Positions 7,052-15,151 of a DNA stretch of 28,951 nucleotides are shown piece after piece. Origin of the DNA: Oleiagrimonas sp035690885 (GTDB lineage: Bacteria > Pseudomonadota > Gammaproteobacteria > Xanthomonadales > Rhodanobacteraceae); the NCBI GenBank assembly GCA_035690885.1, contig DASSKC010000155.1, positions 1 through 28,951 of the forward strand, in the 5' to 3' direction. The notes beneath the pieces are model-generated. The model did not search any database. It had not been told where the DNA came from and saw only the letters and a program-made list of their open reading frames with translations. Positions within the stretch are counted from its first letter, which is position 1, and every line of letters begins with the position of its first letter. The translations under genes were made by a program, and so were the position numbers.

Positions 7052-8266
7052 ATGAATGCCATTGCCCGCGTTCTCGTCACCGGCTTGCTGGCGGCAACGA
7101 TGCCGCTCTGCGCCACCGCCAACCAAACCCCATCGACTCCCGCCGACACCCGCGCGGCTGCGCGCAGCTATTCGATGGCGGACTTCGCGCACGTGCGCAA
7201 GTTCGACGCGCATGTCCACGCCAACAACCCCGACCCGGCATTCCTCGAACAGGCCCGTGCGGACCATTTCAGCCTGCTGTCGATCAATGTCGACTATCCC
7301 GCATTTCCCGCCGTGGACCGGCAACACGCCATTGCCCTGGACCTCGCCGCGAACGACCCGGCCCACTTTCACTGGGCCACGACGTTTTCGATGAAGGGCT
7401 TTGGCACACCCGACTGGCTCGAACGGGTCGACGCGAAACTGGCACGCGACGTGGCCAGCGGCGCACTCGCGGTGAAGATCTGGAAAAACGTGGGCCTGGC
7501 CGTGCGCGACGCTCATGGCCAGCTGGTCATGCTCGATGATCCCGGTCTGGCGCCCGTGGCCGAGAAAGTTCGCGCGCTCGGCGTGCCCCTGATCGATCAT
7601 CAGGGCGAGCCACGCAACTGCTGGCTGCCGCTGGAGCAGATGAGCACCGACAACGACCGCGAGTACTTCAGCAACCATCCCGAGTACTACATGTACCTGC
7701 ACCCGGAGATGCCGAGCTACGAAGACCTGATGAGCGCGCGCGACCGCTTCGTCGCCGCGCATCCGAAACTGGCCTTCGTCGGCGCGCACCTGGCCAGCCT
7801 GGAATACGACGTCGACCGCATCGCGGCATTCCTCGAGCGCTTCCCCAACGCGAGCGTCGATCTGGCCGCGCGCATGAGCCAGGTGCAATACCAGTCGGTG
7901 CGCGACCGCGAAAAGGTTCGCGAGTTCTTCATTCGCTATCAGGACCGGATCGTGTACGGCACCGACCTGACCTTCGCGGCGGACGCCGACCCGGCCGAGT
8001 TCAGGCGCGAGGCGCATACCGTATGGCTGTCCGACTGGCGTTACCTGGCGACCGGTGAAACCCAGCACGTGGACATGATCGACGCCGACGTGCGCGGTCT
8101 GGCGCTGCCGCGCGCGGTGATCGACAAGATCTATTACACCAACGCCATGCGTGTGTTCGGCACGAAAGACAGGTTGCAGGAGCGGCGGAAGCCGCGATCG
8201 ACAATACCGCAAGGTGCCATTCGTGTGGGCTCATCCGATCGCGGCTTCCGCCGTTCCTACCGATGA
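7052..8266 (+). CDS. Secreted amidohydrolase-2 family protein with REP-encoded C-terminus
   Basis: A 404-residue protein with a Sec-type signal peptide (MNAIARVLVTGLLAATMPLCATA) and an amidohydrolase-2 (COG2159-like) TIM barrel. Candidate metal and catalytic residues are H54 and H56 in FDAHVH, K142 in VKIWKN, H183 in IDHQGEP, H246 in GAHLAS and D305 in YGTD. Family members hydrolyse or decarboxylate small cyclic substrates; the substrate here is unknown, and a periplasmic lactonase, deacetylase or amidase role can only be guessed. Residues from about 375 to 403 are encoded by a REP palindrome (8176-8260), so the natural end was probably just after the YYTNAMRVFG helix (361-370). ATG 7046 is an alternative start. 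It is divergent from the glycosidase operon and convergent with the DeoR-type gene, with operator motifs at its promoter. Confidence 0.8.
   Translation: MNAIARVLVTGLLAATMPLCATANQTPSTPADTRAAARSYSMADFAHVRKFDAHVHANNPDPAFLEQARADHFSLLSINVDYPAFPAVDRQHAIALDLAANDPAHFHWATTFSMKGFGTPDWLERVDAKLARDVASGALAVKIWKNVGLAVRDAHGQLVMLDDPGLAPVAEKVRALGVPLIDHQGEPRNCWLPLEQMSTDNDREYFSNHPEYYMYLHPEMPSYEDLMSARDRFVAAHPKLAFVGAHLASLEYDVDRIAAFLERFPNASVDLAARMSQVQYQSVRDREKVREFFIRYQDRIVYGTDLTFAADADPAEFRREAHTVWLSDWRYLATGETQHVDMIDADVRGLALPRAVIDKIYYTNAMRVFGTKDRLQERRKPRSTIPQGAIRVGSSDRGFRRSYR
8176..8260. repeat. REP palindrome, GTAG type (copy 2), inside a coding end
   Basis: Arms 8176-8200 and 8236-8260 are inverted repeats matching at 23 of 25 positions, with the same GGAGCGGCGGAAGCCGCGAT core as the copy at 316-400. 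One outer end reads GCAG instead of GTAG. It lies between two convergent genes but is read through by the amidohydrolase frame, which stops at 8264-8266, six bases beyond the right arm and 24 bases before the stop of the DeoR-type gene. Confidence 0.88.
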
Positions 8267-8290
8267 ACGCCTTGGGACCGGGGCTTCGCC

Positions 8291-9070
8291 TCAAGCCAAC
8301 TGCAGTTCGATGCCGAGCTGCCGGCTGGCCTGCACGATGTGCTCCGGCGCGCCCTTGTCCGTGATCAGGGTGTGCAGTGCTGTCATCGGAATGATGCGAT
8401 GCAGGCAAACCGAGTCGAATTTCGAACTGTCGGTGATGCAGATGATCGTCTGCGCCGCGTCCACCATCTTGCGGTTGATCAAGGCCTCGGGCTCGTAATG
8501 CGTCGTGATGCCGTGCTCCAGATCGAAACCGTCGACGCCGAGGAACAATTTGTCCACATGCAACGCACCCAGCGCCTCGACGGTCAAGCCGCCGTAGAAC
8601 GCCATGTTGCGCCGCCGCAGCTCGCCACCAAGCATGACGAGCGTGACGTTGGGCTTGGGCGCCAGCGCCGTCAACACGCCGAAATCATTGGTGACCACGG
8701 TGATCTCGATATCCGGCACCGCCTCGGCCAACTGGATCGCCGTGGTACCCGAATCGATGGCGATCGTGTCGCCGGGCTTGATCAACGCGGCGGCGCGCAC
8801 GCCGATGCGGCGCTTCTCGTCCAGATGCGTGGTGCGCTTGGCCTCGTAATTGGGCTCGGCCGGCGCACTGCCGATCACGCCACTGTCGATCGCGCCGCCA
8901 TACGCGCGCGTCATGACGCCGCGCTCGGCCAGGTAACGCAAGTCCTTGCGCACGGTCTGCGGGCTCACGCCGAAACGGGCGGCGAGCGTGGTGACCTGGA
9001 CGCTTCCCTGCTGACGGACGAGTTCGCTGATCTGCAGGCGTCGTTGACTGGTATCGCGAGTGACGGCCAT
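8291..9070 (-). CDS. DeoR-family transcriptional repressor (AgaR-like)
   Basis: A 259-residue DeoR-family regulator. The N-terminal helix-turn-helix is visible as VTTLAARFGVSPQTVRKDL (26-44), followed by the sugar-phosphate-sensing DeoRC domain with IDSGTT (105-110), VVTND (125-129) and GVDGFDLEHGIT (178-189). Such proteins usually repress sugar catabolic genes and are released by a phosphorylated intermediate. In this locus it is the natural candidate for controlling the glycosidase operon, the amidohydrolase and the TonB receptor. ATG 9070 is preferred, as it follows GGAA at good spacing and leaves the operator region non-coding; a longer frame to 9142 would run through the operators. A CATAAT -10 element (minus strand, 9095-9100) with TTTCGTT sites beside it suggests autoregulation. 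Confidence 0.88.
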   Translation of the reverse strand: MAVTRDTSQRRLQISELVRQQGSVQVTTLAARFGVSPQTVRKDLRYLAERGVMTRAYGGAIDSGVIGSAPAEPNYEAKRTTHLDEKRRIGVRAAALIKPGDTIAIDSGTTAIQLAEAVPDIEITVVTNDFGVLTALAPKPNVTLVMLGGELRRRNMAFYGGLTVEALGALHVDKLFLGVDGFDLEHGITTHYEPEALINRKMVDAAQTIICITDSSKFDSVCLHRIIPMTALHTLITDKGAPEHIVQASRQLGIELQLA

Positions 9071-9094
9071 GACGAGTTCCAAACGGTGCCCACA

Positions 9095-9167
9095 ATTATG
9101 CCTCATTTCGTTAAGTTGCGCTATTGATACGAAACGAAACATGCTTTAGGCTCGATTTCGTTGTTTT
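9095..9167. promoter_or_regulatory. Divergent deoR-type gene / TonB-receptor promoter with repeated TTTCGTT operators
   Basis: Three motif copies are seen: ATTTCGTTA (9105-9113), the tandem CGAAACGAAAC (9130-9140, reverse orientation) and ATTTCGTTGTTTT (9155-9167). On the plus strand TTGATA (9124-9129), a 17-base spacer and TAGGCT (9147-9152) form a possible receptor promoter with the tandem site between -35 and -10. On the minus strand CATAAT (9095-9100) is a good -10 for the regulator gene. The layout fits a DeoR-family repressor that blocks both promoters. Confidence 0.6.
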
Positions 9168-9201
9168 CATGTACCATCCATTCATTGTGGGGAGAAAGCC
9201 C

Positions 9202-12054
9202 GTGAACGTCGCACGCCTCCATCGAAACACGTTGTTCTGCGGAATCATGCTTGCCTTGTTGGCGCCGACGGCAGGGTTCTCGCAGGTCGCCGCGGACCCA
9301 TCGACCGAAACGCAAGATTCCAAAACGCAACCTATCGAAACATCATCGACCCGTGGCGACGCCGCCGAGCTTGACGCGATCGTGGTCACCGGTGTGCGCG
9401 GCAGCCTGGCGCGCTCGACCGAGCGCAAGCGCTATGCACCCACCGTGCAGGACTCGATCAGCGCGCTCGAACTGGGCAAGTTTCCCGACGACAACGTGGC
9501 CGATTCGCTCAGTCACATCACCGGCGTGTCGATTTCCCGCACCGCTGGCGGCGAAGGGCAGAAAGTCAGCGTGCGCGGCCTCGGGCCCGAATACACGCTG
9601 ACCACCTTCAACGGTCGCATCCTGGCCACCGACGGCGCCGGCCGCGCGTTCGCCTTCGATGTGCTGCCGGCCGACGTGATCAGCGGCGCCGACGTGATCA
9701 AGGGCGCACGCGCCTCGCTCACCGAAGGCGCGATCGGCGGCTTGATCAACCTGCGCTCGGCCAGCCCGTTCGACTACAACGGCCAGCAAGGCATCGTGCG
9801 TCTGGAAGGTACCCGCAACCAGATGTCCGAACTCAACGGTGGCAAGTTCTCGGCCACCTACAGCAACACCTTCGCCAACGACACCTTCGGCGTGCTGGTC
9901 GGCGTGGTGCTGGCCAACCGCAAGGACCGCACCGACATCGCCGGCAACGACGGCGGCTGGGCGCGCAACACCGACCCCAACGATCCGGACTGGTCCAGCA
10001 CCGCATGGGGCGGCGATGTCGACCTCAACGGCAACGGCGTGCTCGATCCGGAGGATTACGGCCTGATCTCCCCGGGCCAGTTCCGCGTCGGCTCGATCAT
10101 GGAGAACAAGAAGCGCCGCGCCTACTCGGCCAAGCTCGAATGGCACCCCACCGACACCGTGCGCATCACGGTCGACGGACTGAAAACCCGGCTCGATTCG
10201 CCACAGGTGTCCTACCAGCAGTCCTTCTATACGCTGTTCGCGCCCGGACGCTGGTCCGACATCACGGTCCAGGACGGCATCGTCACCGGCTTCACCATGG
10301 CCAATCCGGACCCGGACCTGCGGCTCAACCCCGAACTGCTGAACCAGACCACTTACCGCGTCGTCGACACCGACCTCTACGGTATCAATGGCCAATGGCA
10401 GGTGACACCCGATCTGACCCTGACCGGCGACCTGTATCGTTCCACCTCCAGTCGCCATTCCGGTGGTCTGGACACCTACGCCGTGCTGCGCATGGCCTTG
10501 CCCAACACCGCGCACATCAGCCTCGGACCGGGCGGGGTCCCGAACGTCGACATTCAATTCCCCGATGGCAGCAACCTGGCCACGCGCCTGGACAACAACG
10601 ACTTCACCGCCGCCGACTTCAAGACCCATTACATGGAACTGGGTGGCGACAACATCGACGATGAAATCACCGGCGCCAAGATCAAGGGCAGCCTGTTCGT
10701 CGGCAACTGGCACGTGGACCGGCTGCTGTTCGGCGTGACCCGTACCGAGCGCGAAAAGAAGCGCGACCTGATCAACAACACTCTCAACGGTGGCGCCGAC
10801 TACTACGCCGACGACTACGCCATCAACCTGTCCGAGCTGGGTGGCAAGGTGCTTTCCCACAGCTTCCATTTGCCGCACTTCATGGATCAGGTCGGCAGCC
10901 GCTTTCCACGCAGTTTCCTGGCCTTCGACGTACCCGCCTACCTGGCGCTGCTGCGTGCCTACGACGGTCATCCGCGACCCGGCGGCGGAGTCTACGACTT
11001 CGACAAGGCCAAGCCGAAATGGAACCCGCTGCAAAGCTACCGCGTGACCGAGAAGACCACGGACTTCTACGTCGAGATGGTGATGTCGGGCGCCAAATGG
11101 AACGGCAACATCGGCGCGCGTCTGGTCCACACCGACACCACCGCGCAGGCCTGGGACGCCGAGATCCTCAGCATCACCCCGAACGGCCAGTTCAACTACA
11201 CGGCCAAATATGCCGACCCGACGTCGATCACCGAGGAGGCCGACTACACCTACCTGCTGCCGTCGGCCAACTTCACCTGGCATTTCAACAACGAGCTGCA
11301 GTTGCGCGCCGGCGCCGCCAAGACCATGGCGCGTCCGTCGGTCGAAATGCTGGCGCCGACCAACACCACCGAAAGCATCGCCTGGGGCGAGTTCACCCAG
11401 ATCTACGGCGGCAACGTGCACCTCAAACCCTACACCGCGATCCAGGGCGGACTGTCATTGGAGTGGTATTTCTCGACCCATTCCATCGCCAACATCGCGG
11501 TGTTCTACAAGCGCATCGAGAACCAGATCACCACCAGCTGGGAGACGGGCCAGGATATCGGCGTCCCCGGCCACCTGTTCAACGTGCAAAAGCCGATCAA
11601 TGGCGACCACGCCAAGGTCAAAGGTCTGGAGATCGGGCTTCAACACTTCTGGGACAACGGTTTCGGCGTGCGCGCGCAGTACACCCGCAACTGGTCGACC
11701 AGTTGGGTCGACGACGAGGAGCGCCCGCTCGAAGGTATTGCCCCGGCCACCTATTCACTGGGTCTGATGTACGAAAAGGGCAAATGGTCGCTCGGCGCCA
11801 ATGCCGTGCGTACCGATGGCTATGTCACCGCGGTCAACGTGCTCGGCACCGGTTACAACGAGGAGGCCGATCCGATCACCTGGATGACCGCGAACGTGAA
11901 CTACCAGATCAACGACATGTTCAGCGTCAGCCTGCAAGGCGACAACCTGCTGGACGCCGAGGAAACCTATTCCATCAACGGCAACCCGCTGCTGTTGCAG
12001 GGCTACTACCGCTACGGCCGATCCTACACGCTGGGGGTCAGCATGCGGTTCTAG
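9202..12054 (+). CDS. TonB-dependent outer-membrane receptor, Xanthomonas-Caulobacter type
   Basis: A 950-residue receptor from GTG 9202, which has GGGGAG seven to eight bases upstream; ATG 9169 is possible but abuts an operator motif. It has a signal peptide (about 1-31), a TonB box DAIVVTG (58-64), a plug domain with VSVRGLGPEYTLTTFNGR (122-139) and a long beta barrel ending in a C-terminal phenylalanine (GVSMRF), as outer-membrane proteins do. The motif GKFPDDNVADSLSHITGVS typifies the receptor subfamily expanded in xanthomonads and Caulobacter for carbohydrate uptake. Its promoter carries the TTTCGTT motifs shared with the amino-sugar operon, so it probably imports the oligosaccharide that the Tat glycosidase then cuts. 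A GalNAc-associated TonB receptor is known in the Shewanella Aga locus. A perfect-stem terminator follows. Confidence 0.92.
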   Translation: MNVARLHRNTLFCGIMLALLAPTAGFSQVAADPSTETQDSKTQPIETSSTRGDAAELDAIVVTGVRGSLARSTERKRYAPTVQDSISALELGKFPDDNVADSLSHITGVSISRTAGGEGQKVSVRGLGPEYTLTTFNGRILATDGAGRAFAFDVLPADVISGADVIKGARASLTEGAIGGLINLRSASPFDYNGQQGIVRLEGTRNQMSELNGGKFSATYSNTFANDTFGVLVGVVLANRKDRTDIAGNDGGWARNTDPNDPDWSSTAWGGDVDLNGNGVLDPEDYGLISPGQFRVGSIMENKKRRAYSAKLEWHPTDTVRITVDGLKTRLDSPQVSYQQSFYTLFAPGRWSDITVQDGIVTGFTMANPDPDLRLNPELLNQTTYRVVDTDLYGINGQWQVTPDLTLTGDLYRSTSSRHSGGLDTYAVLRMALPNTAHISLGPGGVPNVDIQFPDGSNLATRLDNNDFTAADFKTHYMELGGDNIDDEITGAKIKGSLFVGNWHVDRLLFGVTRTEREKKRDLINNTLNGGADYYADDYAINLSELGGKVLSHSFHLPHFMDQVGSRFPRSFLAFDVPAYLALLRAYDGHPRPGGGVYDFDKAKPKWNPLQSYRVTEKTTDFYVEMVMSGAKWNGNIGARLVHTDTTAQAWDAEILSITPNGQFNYTAKYADPTSITEEADYTYLLPSANFTWHFNNELQLRAGAAKTMARPSVEMLAPTNTTESIAWGEFTQIYGGNVHLKPYTAIQGGLSLEWYFSTHSIANIAVFYKRIENQITTSWETGQDIGVPGHLFNVQKPINGDHAKVKGLEIGLQHFWDNGFGVRAQYTRNWSTSWVDDEERPLEGIAPATYSLGLMYEKGKWSLGANAVRTDGYVTAVNVLGTGYNEEADPITWMTANVNYQINDMFSVSLQGDNLLDAEETYSINGNPLLLQGYYRYGRSYTLGVSMRF

Positions 12055-12132
12055 CCGACTCGATGCACACACGTTAATCAGGAGCGGCTTCGCCATTTGC
12101 AATGGCACACTGGATTTTCCTGTGCGCTTTCC

Positions 12133-12174
12133 AAGGCCAACCATGGTTTCAAATGAAACCATGGTTGGCCTTTT
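12133..12174 (+). terminator. Rho-independent terminator after TonB receptor 1
   Basis: A perfect 19-base inverted repeat, aaggccaaccatggtttca (12133-12151) and its complement (12154-12172), separated by only two bases, ends in TTTT (12171-12174). The stem starts about 80 bases after the receptor stop. The near-perfect palindrome also has AAAA-like symmetry on the other strand, so it may act in both directions. Confidence 0.8.
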
Positions 12175-12206
12175 GCGTACCTGATCAGCCCTCAAGCTCA
12201 GTCAGC

Positions 12207-12358
12207 TTTTCCCTTCTCCCCTAGGGAGAAGGTGGCGCGAAGCGCCGGATGAGGGTACGAGCACGCGAATGATGAACATCTTGCCACCATTCAACGCTTA
12301 CGCGAAAACGGACCCTCTCCCGCCCCTGCGGGGCACCCTCTCCCGGAGGGAGAGGGAT
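12207..12358. repeat. Clustered GC-rich hairpins, CCCTCTCCC-type intergenic repeat
   Basis: Four short stems lie in a row: CTTCTCCC/GGGAGAAG (12213-12231), GGCGC/GCGCC (12234-12246), GCCCC/GGGGC (12322-12334) and CCCTCTCCC/GGGAGAGGG (12336-12356). The outer parts read as imperfect inverted copies of each other (CCCTTCTCCC...GATGAGGGT at the left and ACCCTCTCCC...GGAGAGGG at the right). Repeats with this wording are widespread in intergenic DNA of beta- and gammaproteobacteria and behave like small non-autonomous elements. No coding frame is supported here. Confidence 0.6.
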
Positions 12359-12589
12359 CGTTGCCTGCTGAGCTTTGAGGCTAATCAGGTTTGCGTATCC
12401 GCGTTATGACGCACTGTTGTTTTCCATCAAACGTTACGATGTTGTTATTACCCATGCCATGGCGCATCATGAGAAACACGATGACAGGCGTTTTTCGAGG
12501 GACGAGATCATCATCAGTCAGAGGACTGACTTTCGGGGTATTTCACGCAACCTTTTCAGGCCGTGATTCGTGAAATGAGGAGATTTTCC
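12359..12589 (+). promoter_or_regulatory. AT-richer leader upstream of TonB receptor 2
   Basis: About 230 bases without a supported gene, visibly richer in A and T than the flanks. It contains GCGT/ACGC around 12401-12412, GTCAG/CTGAC at 12517-12530 and runs such as GTTGTTATTACCC, but no promoter I can place with confidence. A GAGGAG ribosome-binding site at about 12577-12582 lies seven bases before the receptor ATG at 12590. The TTTCGTT motif of the neighbouring regulon is not repeated here, so the second receptor is probably controlled separately. Confidence 0.35.
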
Positions 12590-15067
12590 ATGAGCAAGCG
12601 TTCAAGCCCATTCATTCCATCCGTACTGGCGGTGGCGATCATGTTCGCGCTGACCGGCACGGCCCAGGCACAAGATGCGGACAGCCAGACGGCGCAGCGC
12701 GACAGCGCCAGCGAACAGTCGGAAAATCCGACCGCGCTGCAGACGGTGATCGTCACCGGCACGCGCGTGGGCAATCGCACCAAGAACAGTTCACTCACGC
12801 CGATCGACGTGATTCCTGCCTCGGTGCTGACGCAAACCGGCGCGTTCAATCTGGGCAAGGCGCTGGAACAAGCCGTGCCATCGATGAACTTCCCGATGTT
12901 CGGCGCCTCGGACACATTCGCCTTCCAGCGTCCGTTCGAGCTGCGCGGTTTGGCGCCGGACGAGGTGCTGGTGCTGATCGACGGCAAGCGCATGCACGTC
13001 GGCGCGCTGATCCCGACGCTCGGCCAGGTTGGCCAGGGCGCGCAAAGCGTGGACATCAACACGATCCCGATCTCGGCGATCGACCATATCGAAGTGCTGC
13101 GCCAGGGCGCGTCGGCCCAGTATGGTTCGGACGCCATTGCCGGCGTGGTCAACATCATCCTCAAGAAAGGTGCCGACGGTGGCCGCATAAGCGCCGGCGC
13201 GGGGCAGTACACGGCCGGCGACGGACGCCGCTGGCATTTGTCATCGAGCTTCGGCGTGCCGCTCAGTGGCGGCAAGGGCTGGTTGCGGGTCGCGACCAAG
13301 CTGAGCAACCAGAGCAAGGGCAATCGCGCCGGACTCGATTCGCGCCCCGGTTTCACCGAGCTGGGACAGAAGTTCTACTTCGGCGTCACGCCGTTCCGCG
13401 ACAAGAACATCCTGGTCAACACCCAGTACTCGCTCGCGGACAATGTCGATTTCTATGCCTTCGGCCACTGGGGCGAGCGCGAAGGCGAGCCGCGCGCATT
13501 CTACCGCTACGGCACCAACGCGCCGAAACCCAAGAGCCCGTTGATGCAGTACATCTTTCCCGACGGCAACGGCTTTCTGCCGCACGAGCATGGCGTGTCG
13601 CACGACTGGTTCATGACGCTGGGCCTGAAGGGCCACACCGACGGCGGCTTCCGCTGGGACCTGAGCGCCAACAGCGGTGCCAACCGCGTGTCCTACGACA
13701 CCTGGAACTCGATCAACTTCGCGTACTGGTATGACTTCGGCTACAGCCCGCGCGACATGCACGACGGTTTGCTCACCTCGTCGCAAAGCAGTTTCGACGC
13801 CAACTTTTCGCAAACCCTCGGCGACAACTGGACGCTGTCGTTCGGCGCGCAATACCTGCGTCAGGCCTATCAGGTCGAGGCGGGCGAAAAGGCCTCATGG
13901 TATGTCGGCAACTCGGGCTACTCCGGTGGCGCGCAGGGCTTTTCCGGCTGGGGTCCGGAGGACGCGATCGACGTGTCGCGTTATGACGTGTCCGAATACG
14001 TGCAGCTGGAAGGCAATATCACCGACAAGCTGAGCACGTCGATCTCGGCGCGCCACGAGGATTATTCGGACTTCGGCACGGCGATGGCATACGCCTTGTC
14101 CGCGCGCTACGACTTCACGTACAAGTTCGCCTTGCGTGGTTCGGCATCAACCGGCTTCCGCGCACCGGGCCTGGGCCAGCAGCACTACTCGCAGACGTCT
14201 TCGACCTCGTTCCCGGCCGGCAATGCGCTGGGCCTGCCCGAGGGCATCTACCTGCGCGGCCTGGTACCGGTGGACAACGAACTGGCGCAGTTGCTCGGCG
14301 CCGAGCCGCTGAAGGCGGAAAAATCGCGCAGCTATACCGTGGGCATGGTGTGGAGCCCGACCACCTCGTTCACGACCACGCTTGACCTGTACTACATCCT
14401 GGTCAAGAACCGCATCGCCATGTCGAGCACGATCTCGCTGACCAAACCGTCGGTGCGCGCCTACCTGGCCGCCAACGGCGTGGCCAACCCGTCGTTCGTC
14501 GGCCTCAACTACTTCACCAACGCCGGCGACGTGCGCGTCCAGGGCCTGGGCTGGGTGTCCAATTACCACACCATGTTCAGCAACGGCGGCATGTGGCGCT
14601 CGACCCTGTCGGCCTCGTACCACGAGAACAAGGTGATCGACATCAACCCCAACCCGGCCGTGCTCGACAAGCTCGGCGACACCGGCTTCCAGCGCCTCAG
14701 CCGCGACGCGATCCTGGGCCTGCTGGCCGACACCATGCCGCGCACCAAGGTGATCTGGACCAACACCTACAAGCAGGGCCACTGGGGCTTCACCGGCACG
14801 GCGACGCTGTACGGTCGCTTCACCGACTACAGCGCCACCGACTGGCACCTGGACACGGTGTACCACCACAAGTGGCTGTTCGACGTTGCGGTCAACTACT
14901 ACCTGGACAACTGGACGTTCGCGGTCGGCTCGGACAACGTGTTCGACACCTACCCGGATCGCAACCCGCCGGGCCAGGACACGCACGGCGTGTTCCCGTA
15001 TCCGACCAGTTCGCCGTTCGGCTACTTCGGCGCGTCCGTGTACGGTCGGGTGTCCTACCACTGGTGA
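12590..15067 (+). CDS. TonB-dependent outer-membrane receptor (second, separate)
   Basis: An 825-residue receptor. ATG 12590 follows GAGGAG at seven bases. It has a signal peptide ending near TAQAQ (24-28), a TonB box TVIVTGTR (52-59), a plug with VLVLIDGKRMHVG (126-138), VLRQGASAQYGSDAIAGVVNI in the plug core, and a barrel ending in an aromatic residue (RVSYHW). It resembles the BtuB/FepA-like plug class found in xanthomonad iTonB receptors rather than the longer receptor at 9202-12054, so the two are not a recent duplication. The ligand cannot be read from the sequence and could be a siderophore, a carbohydrate or another nutrient. It is monocistronic as far as can be seen: a repeat-filled gap precedes it and a strong terminator follows. 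Confidence 0.92.
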   Translation: MSKRSSPFIPSVLAVAIMFALTGTAQAQDADSQTAQRDSASEQSENPTALQTVIVTGTRVGNRTKNSSLTPIDVIPASVLTQTGAFNLGKALEQAVPSMNFPMFGASDTFAFQRPFELRGLAPDEVLVLIDGKRMHVGALIPTLGQVGQGAQSVDINTIPISAIDHIEVLRQGASAQYGSDAIAGVVNIILKKGADGGRISAGAGQYTAGDGRRWHLSSSFGVPLSGGKGWLRVATKLSNQSKGNRAGLDSRPGFTELGQKFYFGVTPFRDKNILVNTQYSLADNVDFYAFGHWGEREGEPRAFYRYGTNAPKPKSPLMQYIFPDGNGFLPHEHGVSHDWFMTLGLKGHTDGGFRWDLSANSGANRVSYDTWNSINFAYWYDFGYSPRDMHDGLLTSSQSSFDANFSQTLGDNWTLSFGAQYLRQAYQVEAGEKASWYVGNSGYSGGAQGFSGWGPEDAIDVSRYDVSEYVQLEGNITDKLSTSISARHEDYSDFGTAMAYALSARYDFTYKFALRGSASTGFRAPGLGQQHYSQTSSTSFPAGNALGLPEGIYLRGLVPVDNELAQLLGAEPLKAEKSRSYTVGMVWSPTTSFTTTLDLYYILVKNRIAMSSTISLTKPSVRAYLAANGVANPSFVGLNYFTNAGDVRVQGLGWVSNYHTMFSNGGMWRSTLSASYHENKVIDINPNPAVLDKLGDTGFQRLSRDAILGLLADTMPRTKVIWTNTYKQGHWGFTGTATLYGRFTDYSATDWHLDTVYHHKWLFDVAVNYYLDNWTFAVGSDNVFDTYPDRNPPGQDTHGVFPYPTSSPFGYFGASVYGRVSYHW

Positions 15068-15081
15068 TGATGCAGTGACCG

Positions 15082-15113
15082 AAACCGCCGGCGTCCGCGC
15101 GCCGGCGGTTTTT
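15082..15113 (+). terminator. Rho-independent terminator after TonB receptor 2
   Basis: AAACCGCCGGCG (15082-15093) and CGCCGGCGGTTT (15100-15111) form a perfect 12-base stem with a six-base loop, followed by T residues to 15113. It starts 15 bases after the receptor stop and also faces the end of the glycosyltransferase gene on the other strand (15152). Confidence 0.9.
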
Positions 15114-15151
15114 CAGTGTCCCCGGCGAGCGGGCAGCGCTGCTGCCCGGTG

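Noticed and set aside
7040..8212. Open minus-strand frame across the amidohydrolase
   Set aside because: It would collide with the divergent promoter region and shows no motif, whereas the plus frame has a signal peptide and metal-binding residues.
9343..11421. Open frame of 692 residues antisense to the TonB receptor
   Set aside because: Low-complexity Val/Gly/Asp-rich translation without motifs, fully inside a well-supported receptor gene.
12207..12358. CRISPR array suggested by repeated CCCTCTCCC blocks
   Set aside because: Units are hairpins of unequal spacing and length without uniform spacers.
12375..12566. Small plus-strand frames before TonB receptor 2
   Set aside because: No ribosome-binding site or similarity, and they end at or overlap the receptor leader.
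9202..15067. The two TonB receptors as a tandem duplication
   Set aside because: They differ in length, plug motifs and C-terminal residue, and are separated by a terminator and repeat block.
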